7,617 nucleotides of DNA from Pseudopedobacter sp036379295 (GCA_036379295.1 DASVGY010000207.1:1-7617); one strand, 5' to 3'; positions 1 through 6,715 are shown, counted from the stretch's first letter. Notes: generated by a model not told the origin, from the sequence alone. Translations and numbers: made by a program.

Positions 1-91
1 GAAAAAGGAAGTGGAGAAAAGAATACAAAACGAGGTGAAGAATAAGCTAAATAGCTTTTTCAAGAAAAAACCTACGAAGGATAGCATTTAA
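1..91 (+). CDS. 3' end of an unidentified lysine-rich protein (partial)
   Basis: The frame starting at base 2 is open from the window edge to the TAA at 89-91 and gives 29 residues, beginning KKEVEKRIQNEV and ending KKKPTKDSI. It is strongly basic, with a heptad-like charged helix followed by a KKK tail. Such tails are seen at the C-terminus of Bacteroidota AsmA-like envelope proteins, so that is a possible identity, but 29 residues cannot establish it. The last codons (GAT AGC ATT TAA) lie inside the first unit of the downstream hairpin array, so the repeat unit includes the end of this gene. The other two forward frames look less protein-like. Confidence 0.5.
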   Translation, partial: KKEVEKRIQNEVKNKLNSFFKKKPTKDSI

Positions 92-370
92 AACTGGCTA
101 ACGCAGGGTCGTCTTGACAGACCCTGCTTGGACAAAAGGATAGCATTTAAAACTGGTTAACGCAGGGTCGTCTTGACAGACCCTGCTTAGACAAAATACA
201 TACCTTGCTTGGACAAATAGTATTTAAAACTGGCTAACGCAGGGTCGTCTTGACAGACCCTGCTTGGACGAAAAAACTGGCTAACGCAGGTCGTCTTGAC
301 AGACCCTGCTTGAACAAAGTATTTAAAATTGGATTAGCGTAGCGTCGACTTTTACAGAGCCTGCTTGCAA
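79..370. repeat. Tandem array of about five hairpin repeats between convergent genes
   Basis: The unit is about 59 bp: GATAGCATTTAAAACTGG, CTAAC, a hairpin, then TTGGACAAA. The hairpin arms GCAGGGTC and GACCCTGC are perfect complements flanking a 9-base loop, GTCTTGACA. Arms are at 103-110/120-127, 162-169/179-186 and 239-246/256-263. In copy 4 (286-292/302-309) the left arm has lost one G. Copy 5 (about 319-370) is degenerate, with GCGTAGCGTC against GAGCCTGC. A stray tail fragment (ACCTTGCTTGGACAAA) at 202-217 lies between copies 2 and 3. The array fills the gap between the gene ending at 91 and trxA ending at 412. The stems could act as bidirectional terminators or 3' stabilisers, which is an inference. 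Confidence 0.9.
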
Positions 371-386
371 AAACCCTGTGGGGTTT
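366..386 (-). terminator. Rho-independent terminator of trxA
   Basis: Read on the minus strand, AAACCC, loop CACA and GGGTTT form a perfect 6-bp stem followed by further T (GGGTTTTTG). It begins 26 bases after the trxA stop codon. On the + strand the stem is followed by AATC rather than a T run, so it is directional for trxA. The short stem makes it modest in strength, and the repeat hairpins just beyond could back it up. Confidence 0.6.
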
Positions 387-411
387 AATCCGTATGTTGT
401 GGCTTTTTGAT

Positions 412-708
412 TTATAATTGTGGATTGATCACCTTTAACAAATCGGGCTTTGCTACCACGCCAGATTGCCGCCATTTTTGCTCTCCATTTTTAAAAAGGA
501 TTAAAGTGGGAACTCCCTGTACCCGATATGCCTGTGCAGCTTGTTGGTTTTTATCAACATCAATTTTGATGATGCTGATTTTATCACCAAGTTGCTTTTT
601 TAAATCCGCTAAAATAGGTGACATGGTTTTACACGGTCCGCACCAAGTAGCAAAAAAATCAACCAACACTGGCTTTTCTTGATTGATGATGTCTTTAAAA
701 TTTCCCAT
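412..708 (-). CDS. trxA: Thioredoxin
   Basis: A 98-residue single-domain thioredoxin that transfers electrons by dithiol exchange to cytoplasmic protein disulfides, normally recharged by thioredoxin reductase. The sequence shows FFATWCGPCK with active-site cysteines at 23 and 26, the buried Asp at 17 (LVDFFA) and the cis-proline loop GVPT with Pro67. The following LILFKNGE strand and terminal helix complete the fold. There is no signal peptide, so it should be cytoplasmic. It is slightly shorter than the usual 105-110 residues, mainly at the N-terminus. The ATG at 708 is the only ATG after the upstream in-frame stop. No clear Shine-Dalgarno is seen, which is normal in Bacteroidota. It is transcribed alone, towards the hairpin array. 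Confidence 0.93.
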   Translation of the reverse strand: MGNFKDIINQEKPVLVDFFATWCGPCKTMSPILADLKKQLGDKISIIKIDVDKNQQAAQAYRVQGVPTLILFKNGEQKWRQSGVVAKPDLLKVINPQL

Positions 709-731
709 GTAAATGATGTTTAGGTGTTTTT

Positions 732-762
732 AACAAAGTTTGTTCCACTATTTGTTCCACTA
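732..762. repeat. 12-bp tandem direct repeat and palindrome upstream of trxA
   Basis: TTTGTTCCACTA occurs twice, exactly back to back, at 739-750 and 751-762. The first copy overlaps a perfect palindrome, AACAAA-G-TTTGTT, at 732-744. This is 24-54 bases upstream of the trxA start, where promoter and operator sequence would be expected. Read on the minus strand, the palindrome contains AAACTTTG, one base off the Bacteroidota -7 consensus TAnnTTTG. A regulatory role is inferred from position only. Confidence 0.5.
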
Positions 763-764
763 AT

Positions 765-1016
765 TTATTTAAAAAAACCCGCTAATTTTAGCATAAGGTG
801 TCGCAATAAAAACACAGGCAAAATGCTAGGCAAAGCCACTAAAGTAGCGCTGTTAACTTGTTGGGCAAAACTCTCTAATCCTACTGTAATTTTAATGTTC
901 CCTTTTAAAGTTAAAACGTTGCGCACATGCTTAAGCCAATATTTTAGTTAAATTTGCAGGCAAATTTTCAAAAACAAATAAGTTAAAAAGTGGTTATTAA
1001 GCATACGTTGCGCCAT
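765..1016 (-). other. Broken open frame, possible gene remnant
   Basis: On the minus strand, one frame runs from an ATG at 1016 to a TAA at 765-767 with a single internal TAA (948-950). The downstream 60 codons contain LKGNIKITVGLESFAQQ and a hydrophobic stretch, ALPSILPVFLLRHLMLK. This vaguely recalls the last transmembrane segment of MalG-type sugar ABC permeases, which have a VGL.SF motif followed by a helix. The likeness is from memory, and the segment between the motif and the helix would be too short. It could equally be chance in non-coding DNA. No intact gene is supported anywhere in 709-1037. Confidence 0.15.
949..956 (+). promoter_or_regulatory. Candidate -7 box for ribBA
   Basis: TAAATTTG matches the Bacteroidota sigma-ABfr -7 consensus TAnnTTTG exactly. 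It would start transcription near 961-964 and leave a leader of roughly 75 bases before ribBA. No TTG sits at the ideal 19-base spacing upstream; the nearest is at 919-921. I see none of the conserved boxes of an FMN riboswitch in the leader. Confidence 0.35.
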
Positions 1017-1037
1017 AAACTTAAATCCTGTTAAACA

Positions 1038-2246
1038 ATGATGCTCAACACAATAGAAGAAGCAATTGAAGATATAAAAGCCGGTAAAATTATCATTGTA
1101 GTAGATGATGAAGACCGCGAAAACGAAGGTGATTTTTTAGTGGCCGCAAGTAAGGCAACACCCGAAGTTATCAATTTTATGGCTACCCACGGCAGGGGTT
1201 TAATTTGCGCCCCTTTAACCCAACAACGCTGTAGCGAACTGGAGCTTGACTTAATGGTTGGGCACAACACCGCCGTACATGAAACAAATTTTACAGTTTC
1301 TATTGATTTAATTGGCAATGGCTGTACAACAGGCATTTCGGCTTCTGATAGGTCGCGTACCATTTTGGCGCTTATTGACCCGGCAACCAAGCCAGAAAAC
1401 TTAGGCAGACCGGGTCATATTTTTCCGTTGATGGCAAAAAACGGTGGCGTGTTAAGAAGAGCAGGCCACACCGAAGCTGCAGTAGATTTACCTGTTATGG
1501 CCGGTTTAGCGCCAGCCGGCGTTATTTGCGAGATTATGAATAAGGAAGGCGAAATGGCCCGTTTACCCGAACTTATTGAGCTAGCCCGAGAATGGGACAT
1601 GAAAATTATTTCTATTGAAGATTTGATTTCGTACCGCTTAAAAACCGAATCTTTAATTAAAAAAGAGGTTTCGGTAAAACTGCCAACAGAATGGGGCGAC
1701 TTTGAAATGGTTGCATTTACACAGGTAAATACTCAGGAAAATCACATTGCATTAATTAAAGGAGAATGGCAGGAAGATGAGCCTGTTTTAGTACGCGTCC
1801 ATAGCTCTTGCGTTACCGGAGATATTTTTGGCTCATGCCGTTGTGATTGCGGACCGCAACTGCATAAAGCCATGGAAATGATTGAAAAAGAAGGCAAAGG
1901 CTTAATTATTTACATGAACCAAGAAGGCAGAGGCATTGGCCTGATTAATAAATTAAAAGCTTATAACCTACAAGAAAACGGTATGGATACCGTAGATGCT
2001 AATCTTGCTTTAGGTTTTAAGATGGACGAAAGAGATTACGGTGTTGGCGCTCAAATTTTACGAAGTTTGGGTGTGAGAAAAATGCGCCTAATGTCTAACA
2101 ACCCTACAAAAAGAGCAGGTCTTGTGGGTTATGGATTAGAAGTTGTAGAAAACGTTGCGATAGAAATAGATTCTAACAAGCATAACGAGCTTTACCTAAA
2201 GGCAAAACGCGACAGAATGGGGCATTCCATTATGGGCAAGGCTTAA
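1038..2246 (+). CDS. ribBA: Bifunctional DHBP synthase / GTP cyclohydrolase II
   Basis: A 402-residue fusion supplying both precursors of riboflavin. The N-terminal RibB domain (about 1-200) turns ribulose 5-phosphate into 3,4-dihydroxy-2-butanone 4-phosphate. The C-terminal RibA domain (about 208-402) opens GTP to the first pyrimidine intermediate. RibB signatures are DDEDRENEGD (23-32), HGRG (51-54), RPGHIFPL (124-131) and HTEAA (144-148), so the metal and substrate residues appear intact. RibA signatures are HSSCVTGDIFGSCRCDCG, with zinc ligands Cys258, Cys269 and Cys271 at the usual spacing, then NQEGRGIGL (294-302), DERDYG (330-335) and SNNPTKR. Length is typical. Two ATGs lie in tandem (1038, 1041) and either could start; many relatives begin MLNTIEEA. 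It is transcribed alone, without other rib genes nearby. Confidence 0.97.
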   Translation: MMLNTIEEAIEDIKAGKIIIVVDDEDRENEGDFLVAASKATPEVINFMATHGRGLICAPLTQQRCSELELDLMVGHNTAVHETNFTVSIDLIGNGCTTGISASDRSRTILALIDPATKPENLGRPGHIFPLMAKNGGVLRRAGHTEAAVDLPVMAGLAPAGVICEIMNKEGEMARLPELIELAREWDMKIISIEDLISYRLKTESLIKKEVSVKLPTEWGDFEMVAFTQVNTQENHIALIKGEWQEDEPVLVRVHSSCVTGDIFGSCRCDCGPQLHKAMEMIEKEGKGLIIYMNQEGRGIGLINKLKAYNLQENGMDTVDANLALGFKMDERDYGVGAQILRSLGVRKMRLMSNNPTKRAGLVGYGLEVVENVAIEIDSNKHNELYLKAKRDRMGHSIMGKA

Positions 2247-2400
2247 AAAATTTCTTACTCAACTGATTTTATTCCCCCTACCTTGCGGTGTTTCTGCCGG
2301 ATAGAAAAAAATTTAGCTCACTTTTACTGATGCAGAGGTGCAAAAGAGCTTAAATTGGCATAAAATTAGCTTAGCTAGGGCAAATCAAACAATTAAAGTA

Positions 2401-2871
2401 ATGAAAAAATTATTTATTTTAACCATCGCGGCGTTAGGCTTATCCTTAGGCGCAAGCGCACAATCTTACAAGAACAGTATAGGTTTAGGTCTCGATTTTG
2501 GAAACGGCTCAACTTTAGTAGGCCCATCTTTCAAACATTTTTTTAATGGCAATTCTGCCATACAGCCGGAGTTACTATTTGGTAACCACATCACCAGATT
2601 ACAGGCGTTTTACCAATACCACCAAGGTATAAGCGGTGCGCAAGGTTTAAACTGGTATATTGGTGGTGGTCCGGGTTTAAATTTTTACGATTCTAAGTAT
2701 TACGGAAACGACAATACTCAATTTTTATTGATGCCGCAATTAGGTTTAGATTTTAAAATCCCAGGCGCACCTATCGCAATGGATTTTGACTGGAGACCGA
2801 CAGCTTATATTGGCGATAACAGTGGCTTTGAAGCTGGAAGATTTGGTTTTGGCTTTAGATTTACTTTTTAA
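2401..2871 (+). CDS. Small exported outer-membrane beta-barrel-like protein
   Basis: A 156-residue protein of unknown function. It begins MKKLFILTIAALG, a classical Sec signal peptide probably cut after ASAQ near residue 21. The mature part of about 135 residues is rich in Gly, Phe, Tyr and Asn, with alternating strands (IGLGLDFGNG, YIGGGPGLNFY, LMPQLGLDFKI, AMDFDWRPTAYIG). It ends in FGFGFRFTF, whose terminal Phe fits the outer-membrane insertion signal. An eight-strand barrel of the general porin-like/OmpW-like sort is likely. A longer frame could start at a GTG (2338), but that would bury the signal peptide, so 2401 is chosen. It lies 154 bases after ribBA and ends in a strong terminator, so it is probably its own unit. 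No clear -7 box is seen upstream. Confidence 0.85.
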   Translation: MKKLFILTIAALGLSLGASAQSYKNSIGLGLDFGNGSTLVGPSFKHFFNGNSAIQPELLFGNHITRLQAFYQYHQGISGAQGLNWYIGGGPGLNFYDSKYYGNDNTQFLLMPQLGLDFKIPGAPIAMDFDWRPTAYIGDNSGFEAGRFGFGFRFTF

Positions 2872-2892
2872 AGGATAACAATTCTTGACAAT

Positions 2893-2930
2893 AACCCTTT
2901 CGGAAGAAATTCTGAAAGGGTTTTGTTTTT
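2893..2930 (+). terminator. Strong Rho-independent terminator
   Basis: AACCCTTTCGGAA (2893-2905), loop GAAA, and TTCTGAAAGGGTT (2910-2922) form a 13-bp stem with one G-T wobble. It is followed by TTGTTTTT. It starts 21 bases after the stop of the beta-barrel gene and ends that transcript. Confidence 0.9.
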
Positions 2931-3055
2931 AAAAAGAATTACGGGAGCAACCAACCAATAGTTTACTGCAATGTTTACTCACCTAATACAATTACAGAAA
3001 GCCAAACACCTAGCTTAATGGTGTATTAAAGTGCAAAAATTATCTACTCATTTTA

Positions 3056-3126
3056 CGATGCGTTAAGGATGGAAGCGGCATCCTTTTTGACTTTTTCTGG
3101 CAAAAAGATAAAGCGGACAGCCTGTT
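3056..3126 (+). ncRNA. Two-hairpin element with repeated AAGCGG motif
   Basis: The first hairpin is AAGGATG (3065-3071), loop GAAGCGG, and CATCCTT (3079-3085), followed by a T run. The second is CTTTTT (3091-3096), loop CTGGC, and AAAAAG (3102-3107), then ATAAAGCGGACAGCC. AAGCGG occurs both in the first loop and after the second stem. From memory, very similar strings (GCGTTAGGGATTGAAGCGG, AAAGCGGACAGCCC) recur between genes in many Bacteroidota, and Rfam's Flavo-1 RNA is one family to compare. The first hairpin also looks like a + strand terminator. The rest of 2931-3189 holds no convincing gene. Confidence 0.35.
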
Positions 3127-3189
3127 TAAACGCCCAAATTTAAAATTCAGTAGAAATAGTTGACTTAAAGCAAGGAAATTTTATTGCTG

Positions 3190-3303
3190 CTAGCCACAAG
3201 AATTAATTAACATGGCAATTAGTAATGCACCTAAAAAAATAGCGTACAAATTAAATTTGTAATCTGCAGAACGAGCTAACGGGAAAGTATGTTTTGTTTT
3301 CAT
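3190..3303 (-). CDS. Small single-pass membrane protein, 37 residues
   Basis: This is an ATG-to-TAG frame of 38 codons (stop included). It begins MKTKHTFPLARSADYKFN, a basic polar N-terminus, followed by LYAIFLGALLIAMLI (about 19-33), a good transmembrane helix, and ends NSCG. The basic-then-hydrophobic layout predicts an inner-membrane protein with its N-terminus in the cytoplasm. It lies 55 bases downstream of nadE on the same strand, so it may be cotranscribed with it. I do not recognise the family. Small subunits of membrane complexes such as KdpF or oxidase accessory peptides have this size, but no partner gene is nearby. The C-terminal INSCG resembles a lipobox but sits at the wrong end. 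The ORF is too short for statistics, so confidence rests on its protein-like composition. Confidence 0.5.
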   Translation of the reverse strand: MKTKHTFPLARSADYKFNLYAIFLGALLIAMLINSCG

Positions 3304-3358
3304 GGTAGTTTGTTTTATTGATTAATACAATAAGCAAACCAAAAACAATACCTAAAAC

Positions 3359-4999
3359 TTATACCAAATACTTGCCAACAATAGGCATCCGACGGCCCAT
3401 ACCGAAAGCTTTTGAGGAAACCCTTAAAATAGGCGGAGTTTGATAGCGCTTAAACTCGGCCCTGTTTACCATTTTTAAAATTCTGTTTACCAAAGCTTCG
3501 TCAAAGCCATCGCTGATGATTTGTTTGGGGCCTTTCCGCAGCTCTATATACTCAAACAGAATTTTATCTAAAATATCATAATCAGGTAAGGAGTCAGAAT
3601 CTTTTTGATCTGGCCTCAATTCGGCGGATGGCGCTTTGTTAATGGTATTTAACGGTATAATTTCTTTTTCTCTATTGATGTACTTGGCCAGTTGATATAC
3701 TTGCGTTTTGTAGCAATCACCAATTACAGAAATAGCGCCGCACATATCCCCGTACAGTGTTCCGTAGCCAACTGCGCCTTCACTTTTGTTGGAGGTATTG
3801 AGTAGAATGTAACCAAATTTGTTAGACATCGCCATCATAATTACTCCACGAGAGCGGGCTTGGATGTTTTCTTCTGCTAAATTAGCCGGCAATCCGGAAA
3901 ATTCATGAGCCATGGTTTGGCCAAATGCATCTGCTACGCCTTTAATTGGGACGATGGTGTGTTTGCAACCTAAATTACTGGCTAAATCTTCGGCATCTTT
4001 TATGGAATGATCTGAAGAGTATTTTGACGGCATTAACACGCCCACCACATTAGCTGCACCCAGCGCTTCGCAAGCTAATGCGCAAACTACGGCAGAATCT
4101 ATACCGCCAGATAACCCTAAAGTGGCTTGTGTAAATCCGGATTTTTTAAAATAATCTTTAATGCCTAAAACCAGCGCATCATAAATTTGCTCGATATTGC
4201 CGGGGCGTTCTGAAAGTTTATTTAACACGATAGACCGTTGAACCTGCTCTACCTCAAAAACCTGAACTTGTTCTTCAAAATAGTTTAGTTCGGCAATTAC
4301 ATCCCCTGCCTTATCAAACACCATTGAGCCGCCATCGAAAATCAGTTCTGTTTGCGCACCTACATGGTTAACATAAAACAGTGGCAAATTGTATTTTCTA
4401 CAATTTTGCGAAAGTATAAAAAGTCTTGCTTCGGTTTGGTTGTACGAAAAGGGAGAGGCCGCAATATTGATCATCAAATCTGGCGATTCTTTAATCAATT
4501 GATCCATTGGGCAGGTTTTATACAGTGGGTTATCGCCCAAGTTCCACAAATCTTCGCAAATGGTTAAAGCTATTTTGTGGCCTTTAAAATTTACGCATTT
4601 AAACTCGTGTGCAGGTTCAAAATAACGATACTCATCAAACACATCATAGGTGGGTAAAAGTGCCTTTTTTATTACCTGTTGCACCTTACCATCGGCAATA
4701 AAGTATGCGGCGTTGTACAAATCTTTCCCATCAACCACTTCATTAATTATGGGTAAACCAATAATGCAGGCAATTTGTGTGCATGCTTTAGCAATTTGCT
4801 GTGCGGCATTCTGGCAAAGCTGAATAAACTCGGGATATTCTAAAAAGTCTCTGGGCGGATAGCCGGATATGCACAATTCAGAAAAAACCACCAAATCCGT
4901 ACCCGCAGCCTGCTGATTTTTTAGCGTATCTATTATTTTGTTTGTATTTGCTTCGAAATTACCGATGTGATAGTTTAGCTGGGCTAAAGCAATTTTCAT
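3359..4999 (-). CDS. nadE: Glutamine-dependent NAD(+) synthetase
   Basis: A 546-residue cytoplasmic enzyme for the last step of NAD synthesis: ATP-dependent amidation of nicotinate adenine dinucleotide, with ammonia drawn from glutamine. The N-terminal nitrilase-type glutaminase domain (about 1-250) has the catalytic triad Glu41 (FSELCISGYPP), Lys112 (KKALLPTYDVFDE) and Cys148 (ICEDLW). The C-terminal synthetase domain (about 265-546) has the ATP-pyrophosphatase loop SGGIDS (297-302), then YGDMCGAISVIGD and the substrate-binding SAELRPDQKDSDSLPDY. All key residues are present and length is typical. The ATG at 4999 gives the standard MKIALAQLNYHIGNF start. It follows a beta-barrel gene by 20 bases on the same strand, so the two are probably one operon. 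Neighbouring gldB is a linkage found widely in Bacteroidota. Confidence 0.97.
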   Translation of the reverse strand: MKIALAQLNYHIGNFEANTNKIIDTLKNQQAAGTDLVVFSELCISGYPPRDFLEYPEFIQLCQNAAQQIAKACTQIACIIGLPIINEVVDGKDLYNAAYFIADGKVQQVIKKALLPTYDVFDEYRYFEPAHEFKCVNFKGHKIALTICEDLWNLGDNPLYKTCPMDQLIKESPDLMINIAASPFSYNQTEARLFILSQNCRKYNLPLFYVNHVGAQTELIFDGGSMVFDKAGDVIAELNYFEEQVQVFEVEQVQRSIVLNKLSERPGNIEQIYDALVLGIKDYFKKSGFTQATLGLSGGIDSAVVCALACEALGAANVVGVLMPSKYSSDHSIKDAEDLASNLGCKHTIVPIKGVADAFGQTMAHEFSGLPANLAEENIQARSRGVIMMAMSNKFGYILLNTSNKSEGAVGYGTLYGDMCGAISVIGDCYKTQVYQLAKYINREKEIIPLNTINKAPSAELRPDQKDSDSLPDYDILDKILFEYIELRKGPKQIISDGFDEALVNRILKMVNRAEFKRYQTPPILRVSSKAFGMGRRMPIVGKYLV

Positions 5000-5019
5000 G
5001 GATATTGTGTTTTGTTCTA

Positions 5020-5646
5020 CTAAAAGTAAACCGCCAAATTTAAACCGAGGTAAGAGCTTTTAAGTGTACCGGTTCCGCGTCTGATATCGGTAAAACCATT
5101 GTTAAAAGATAAACCTACATCAATAGCTGTTTTTTCGCCAACGTAAAACTGTGTTCCGCCGCCTATAATTAAAGAAGCTCGATAAAAAGCAATGTCATCA
5201 TCAGCAGTAGCGGTACCTACCCCGCCCTTAACCACTTGTTTTGCGCTTACGTTAAAAGCATTTCCTAAACCAAACTCGCCATAAAACCGTAGGCCATTCA
5301 TATCGCTGGTTACCAATTTAACCTTTGCGGGGATTTCTAGATACTGCAGTTTGTATATGCGTTGTTCTCCTTTGTGCAAAGCGCTTTCATTTACTGTTTG
5401 CCCGTTAATGGTGCTCAATTGCAAGCCGGTTGTAAAGGCATAATTATCTGCAAAGTAGAAATCGCCTACTAAACCGTAACTAAAACCTGCCCTTAAACCG
5501 TCAGATTTGATATCGGGAACATCGGACTTAATCCAACCGAAATTTGGATGTGCCGTTATCCCTAACTTAAAACCTTTGTAGGTATCTTGTGCGAACAACG
5601 TTACGGTGCTTAAGGCAAAAACAGTTGCTAATAATAACTTTTTCAT
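5020..5646 (-). CDS. Outer-membrane beta-barrel protein (porin-family type)
   Basis: A 208-residue exported protein starting MKKLLLATVFALSTVTLFAQ, a Sec signal peptide probably cut after Gln20. The mature chain is a series of amphipathic strands (KLGITAHPNFGWI, GFSYGLVGDFYFA, YAFTTGLQLST, LQYLEIPAKVKLV, LRFYGEFGLGNAFN, ASLIIGGGTQFYVG, AIDVGLSFNNGF) and ends YLGLNLAVYF with a terminal Phe. This fits the outer-membrane beta-barrel domain family common in Bacteroidota (the PorT-like annotation group). The YLEIP.K strand is typical of it. Function and ligand cannot be told. It is first in a probable operon with nadE. Its start lies only 29 bases from the presumed start of divergent gldB, so its promoter must overlap the gldB coding sequence. 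Confidence 0.88.
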   Translation of the reverse strand: MKKLLLATVFALSTVTLFAQDTYKGFKLGITAHPNFGWIKSDVPDIKSDGLRAGFSYGLVGDFYFADNYAFTTGLQLSTINGQTVNESALHKGEQRIYKLQYLEIPAKVKLVTSDMNGLRFYGEFGLGNAFNVSAKQVVKGGVGTATADDDIAFYRASLIIGGGTQFYVGEKTAIDVGLSFNNGFTDIRRGTGTLKSSYLGLNLAVYF

Positions 5647-5675
5647 AACTTCGGTGGTATAAATAAATTGTGCTA

Positions 5676-6715
5676 ATGAAACTTTCTAATTTCGCCAAAA
5701 TTACGTTTTTTTTGTAATCTACCTTTTTATTAACGCTTGCGGGCAACAAAATAAGGTAGATACCAGTAACATTAAAGTAGATTTAAAAATAGAACGGTTT
5801 GACCAAGATTTATCAAAAATTAACCCGCATAAGTTAAAGGAGGAGCTTCCGGCCTTAGAAAAGAAATATCCTGTTTTTTATAAAGACTATTTTGAGAAGA
5901 TTTTGAACCTGGGAAACCCCTTAAACCCCGAAGCGATGAACACGCTGGAGCAAGTATTGGCGGGTAAGCCCTTCACAGATTTGCAGCATGAGACAGACTC
6001 GGTTTACCCAAATTTAAACGAACAAAAACCAGCTTTACTGGATGCGTTTAAGCATATTAAATATTACTATCCAGAGTGGAAAACCCCTAAACTTATTACT
6101 TATATTTCTGGCTTTCAGGTGCAAACGCCAATAGGCAGCGGCTATGTAGGTATTGGATTGGATATGTTTTTGGGTAAAAAATCAAAATTTTACCCTGCGT
6201 TGGTAGAAACCGTACCAAGGTACATTAGCAGACGCTTTACTCCAGAAAACATTACGCCCCGCGTGGTAGAAGTTATTACGCGGGAAGATTTATTTCCAGA
6301 GCTGGACAATGACAAAAGTTTGTTAGCTAAAATGATTTACGGTGGTAAACTACTTTATTTTATGAAAGCGGTACAGCCAGAATTAGCGGACAGCGTAATT
6401 ATTGGTTATACCCAAAAACAGATGGAATGGGCAGAAAATTTTGAGTCGGATACGTGGGCTTTCTTTTTAGAGCAAGACCTGTTGTACAATACAGACTATA
6501 TGAAAATTCAACGTTATTTGGCAGAAGCACCTTTTACACCTGGCCTGGGCGAAAAAAATGATTCTTCGCCCAAATTGGGTTTATTTATAGGTTGGCAAAT
6601 TGTTAAAAACTACATGAAAAACAACCCAGAAGTTGATTTAAACAAGCTGATGCTGATGAAAGATGCACAGGTAATTTTAACGAAGGCCAAGTATCACCCA
6701 AATCAAAAAAACTAA
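5676..6715 (+). CDS. gldB: Gliding-motility lipoprotein GldB, frame broken at a T8 tract
   Basis: The long + frame is open from 5690 to 6715 but has no ATG at its beginning. An ATG at 5676 in another frame gives MKLSNFAKITFFL then TAA (5715-5717). Reading the T run at 5706-5713 as nine bases, or a -1 slip there, joins the frames. The result is about 346 residues with a perfect lipoprotein signal, MKLSNFAKITFF then FVIYLFINAC, and Cys22 in the lipobox INA-C-G. The mature part has the GldB hallmarks: VDLKIERFDQDL, FEKILNLGNP, WKTPKLITYISGF and GLDMFLG (161-167). In Flavobacterium johnsoniae, GldB is a lipoprotein needed for gliding. In many non-gliding Bacteroidota it also occurs next to nadE, where its role is unclear. 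gldC is not present downstream. The family call is firm. Whether the break is real is not known. Confidence 0.85.
5696..5703 (-). promoter_or_regulatory. Candidate -7 box for the beta-barrel/nadE operon
   Basis: On the minus strand this reads TAATTTTG, an exact TAnnTTTG match, predicting a start near 5689-5691 and a leader of roughly 45 bases. The T tract of gldB (eight A on this strand) lies at 5706-5713, inside the spacer between this box and where a -33 TTG would be. No good TTG is present at 5723-5725, so the upstream element is weak. Confidence 0.4.

Noticed and set aside
79..370. CRISPR array
   Set aside because: Copies are contiguous or irregularly spaced, no unique spacers of constant length separate them, and no cas genes are visible.
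724..951. 75-codon + strand ORF upstream of ribBA
   Set aside because: Composition is that of non-coding AT-rich DNA, and it contains the tandem repeat; no recognisable motif.
957..1037. FMN riboswitch ahead of ribBA
   Set aside because: The leader is short and AT-rich and lacks the conserved GC-rich boxes of the RFN element.
2338..2400. N-terminal extension of the 2401-2871 protein from a GTG
   Set aside because: It would place 21 non-hydrophobic residues before a textbook signal peptide beginning MKKLFIL.
3190..3201. Lipobox at the end of the 37-residue ORF
   Set aside because: INSCG is at the C-terminus, so cleavage there would leave only two residues.
4352..4567. 71-codon + strand ORF inside nadE
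   Set aside because: It is antisense to the conserved nitrilase domain with no protein-like features: a shadow frame.
5903..6715. gldB starting at TTG 5903
   Set aside because: The same frame upstream encodes conserved GldB sequence and a lipobox; starting here would drop about 75 residues, including the signal peptide.
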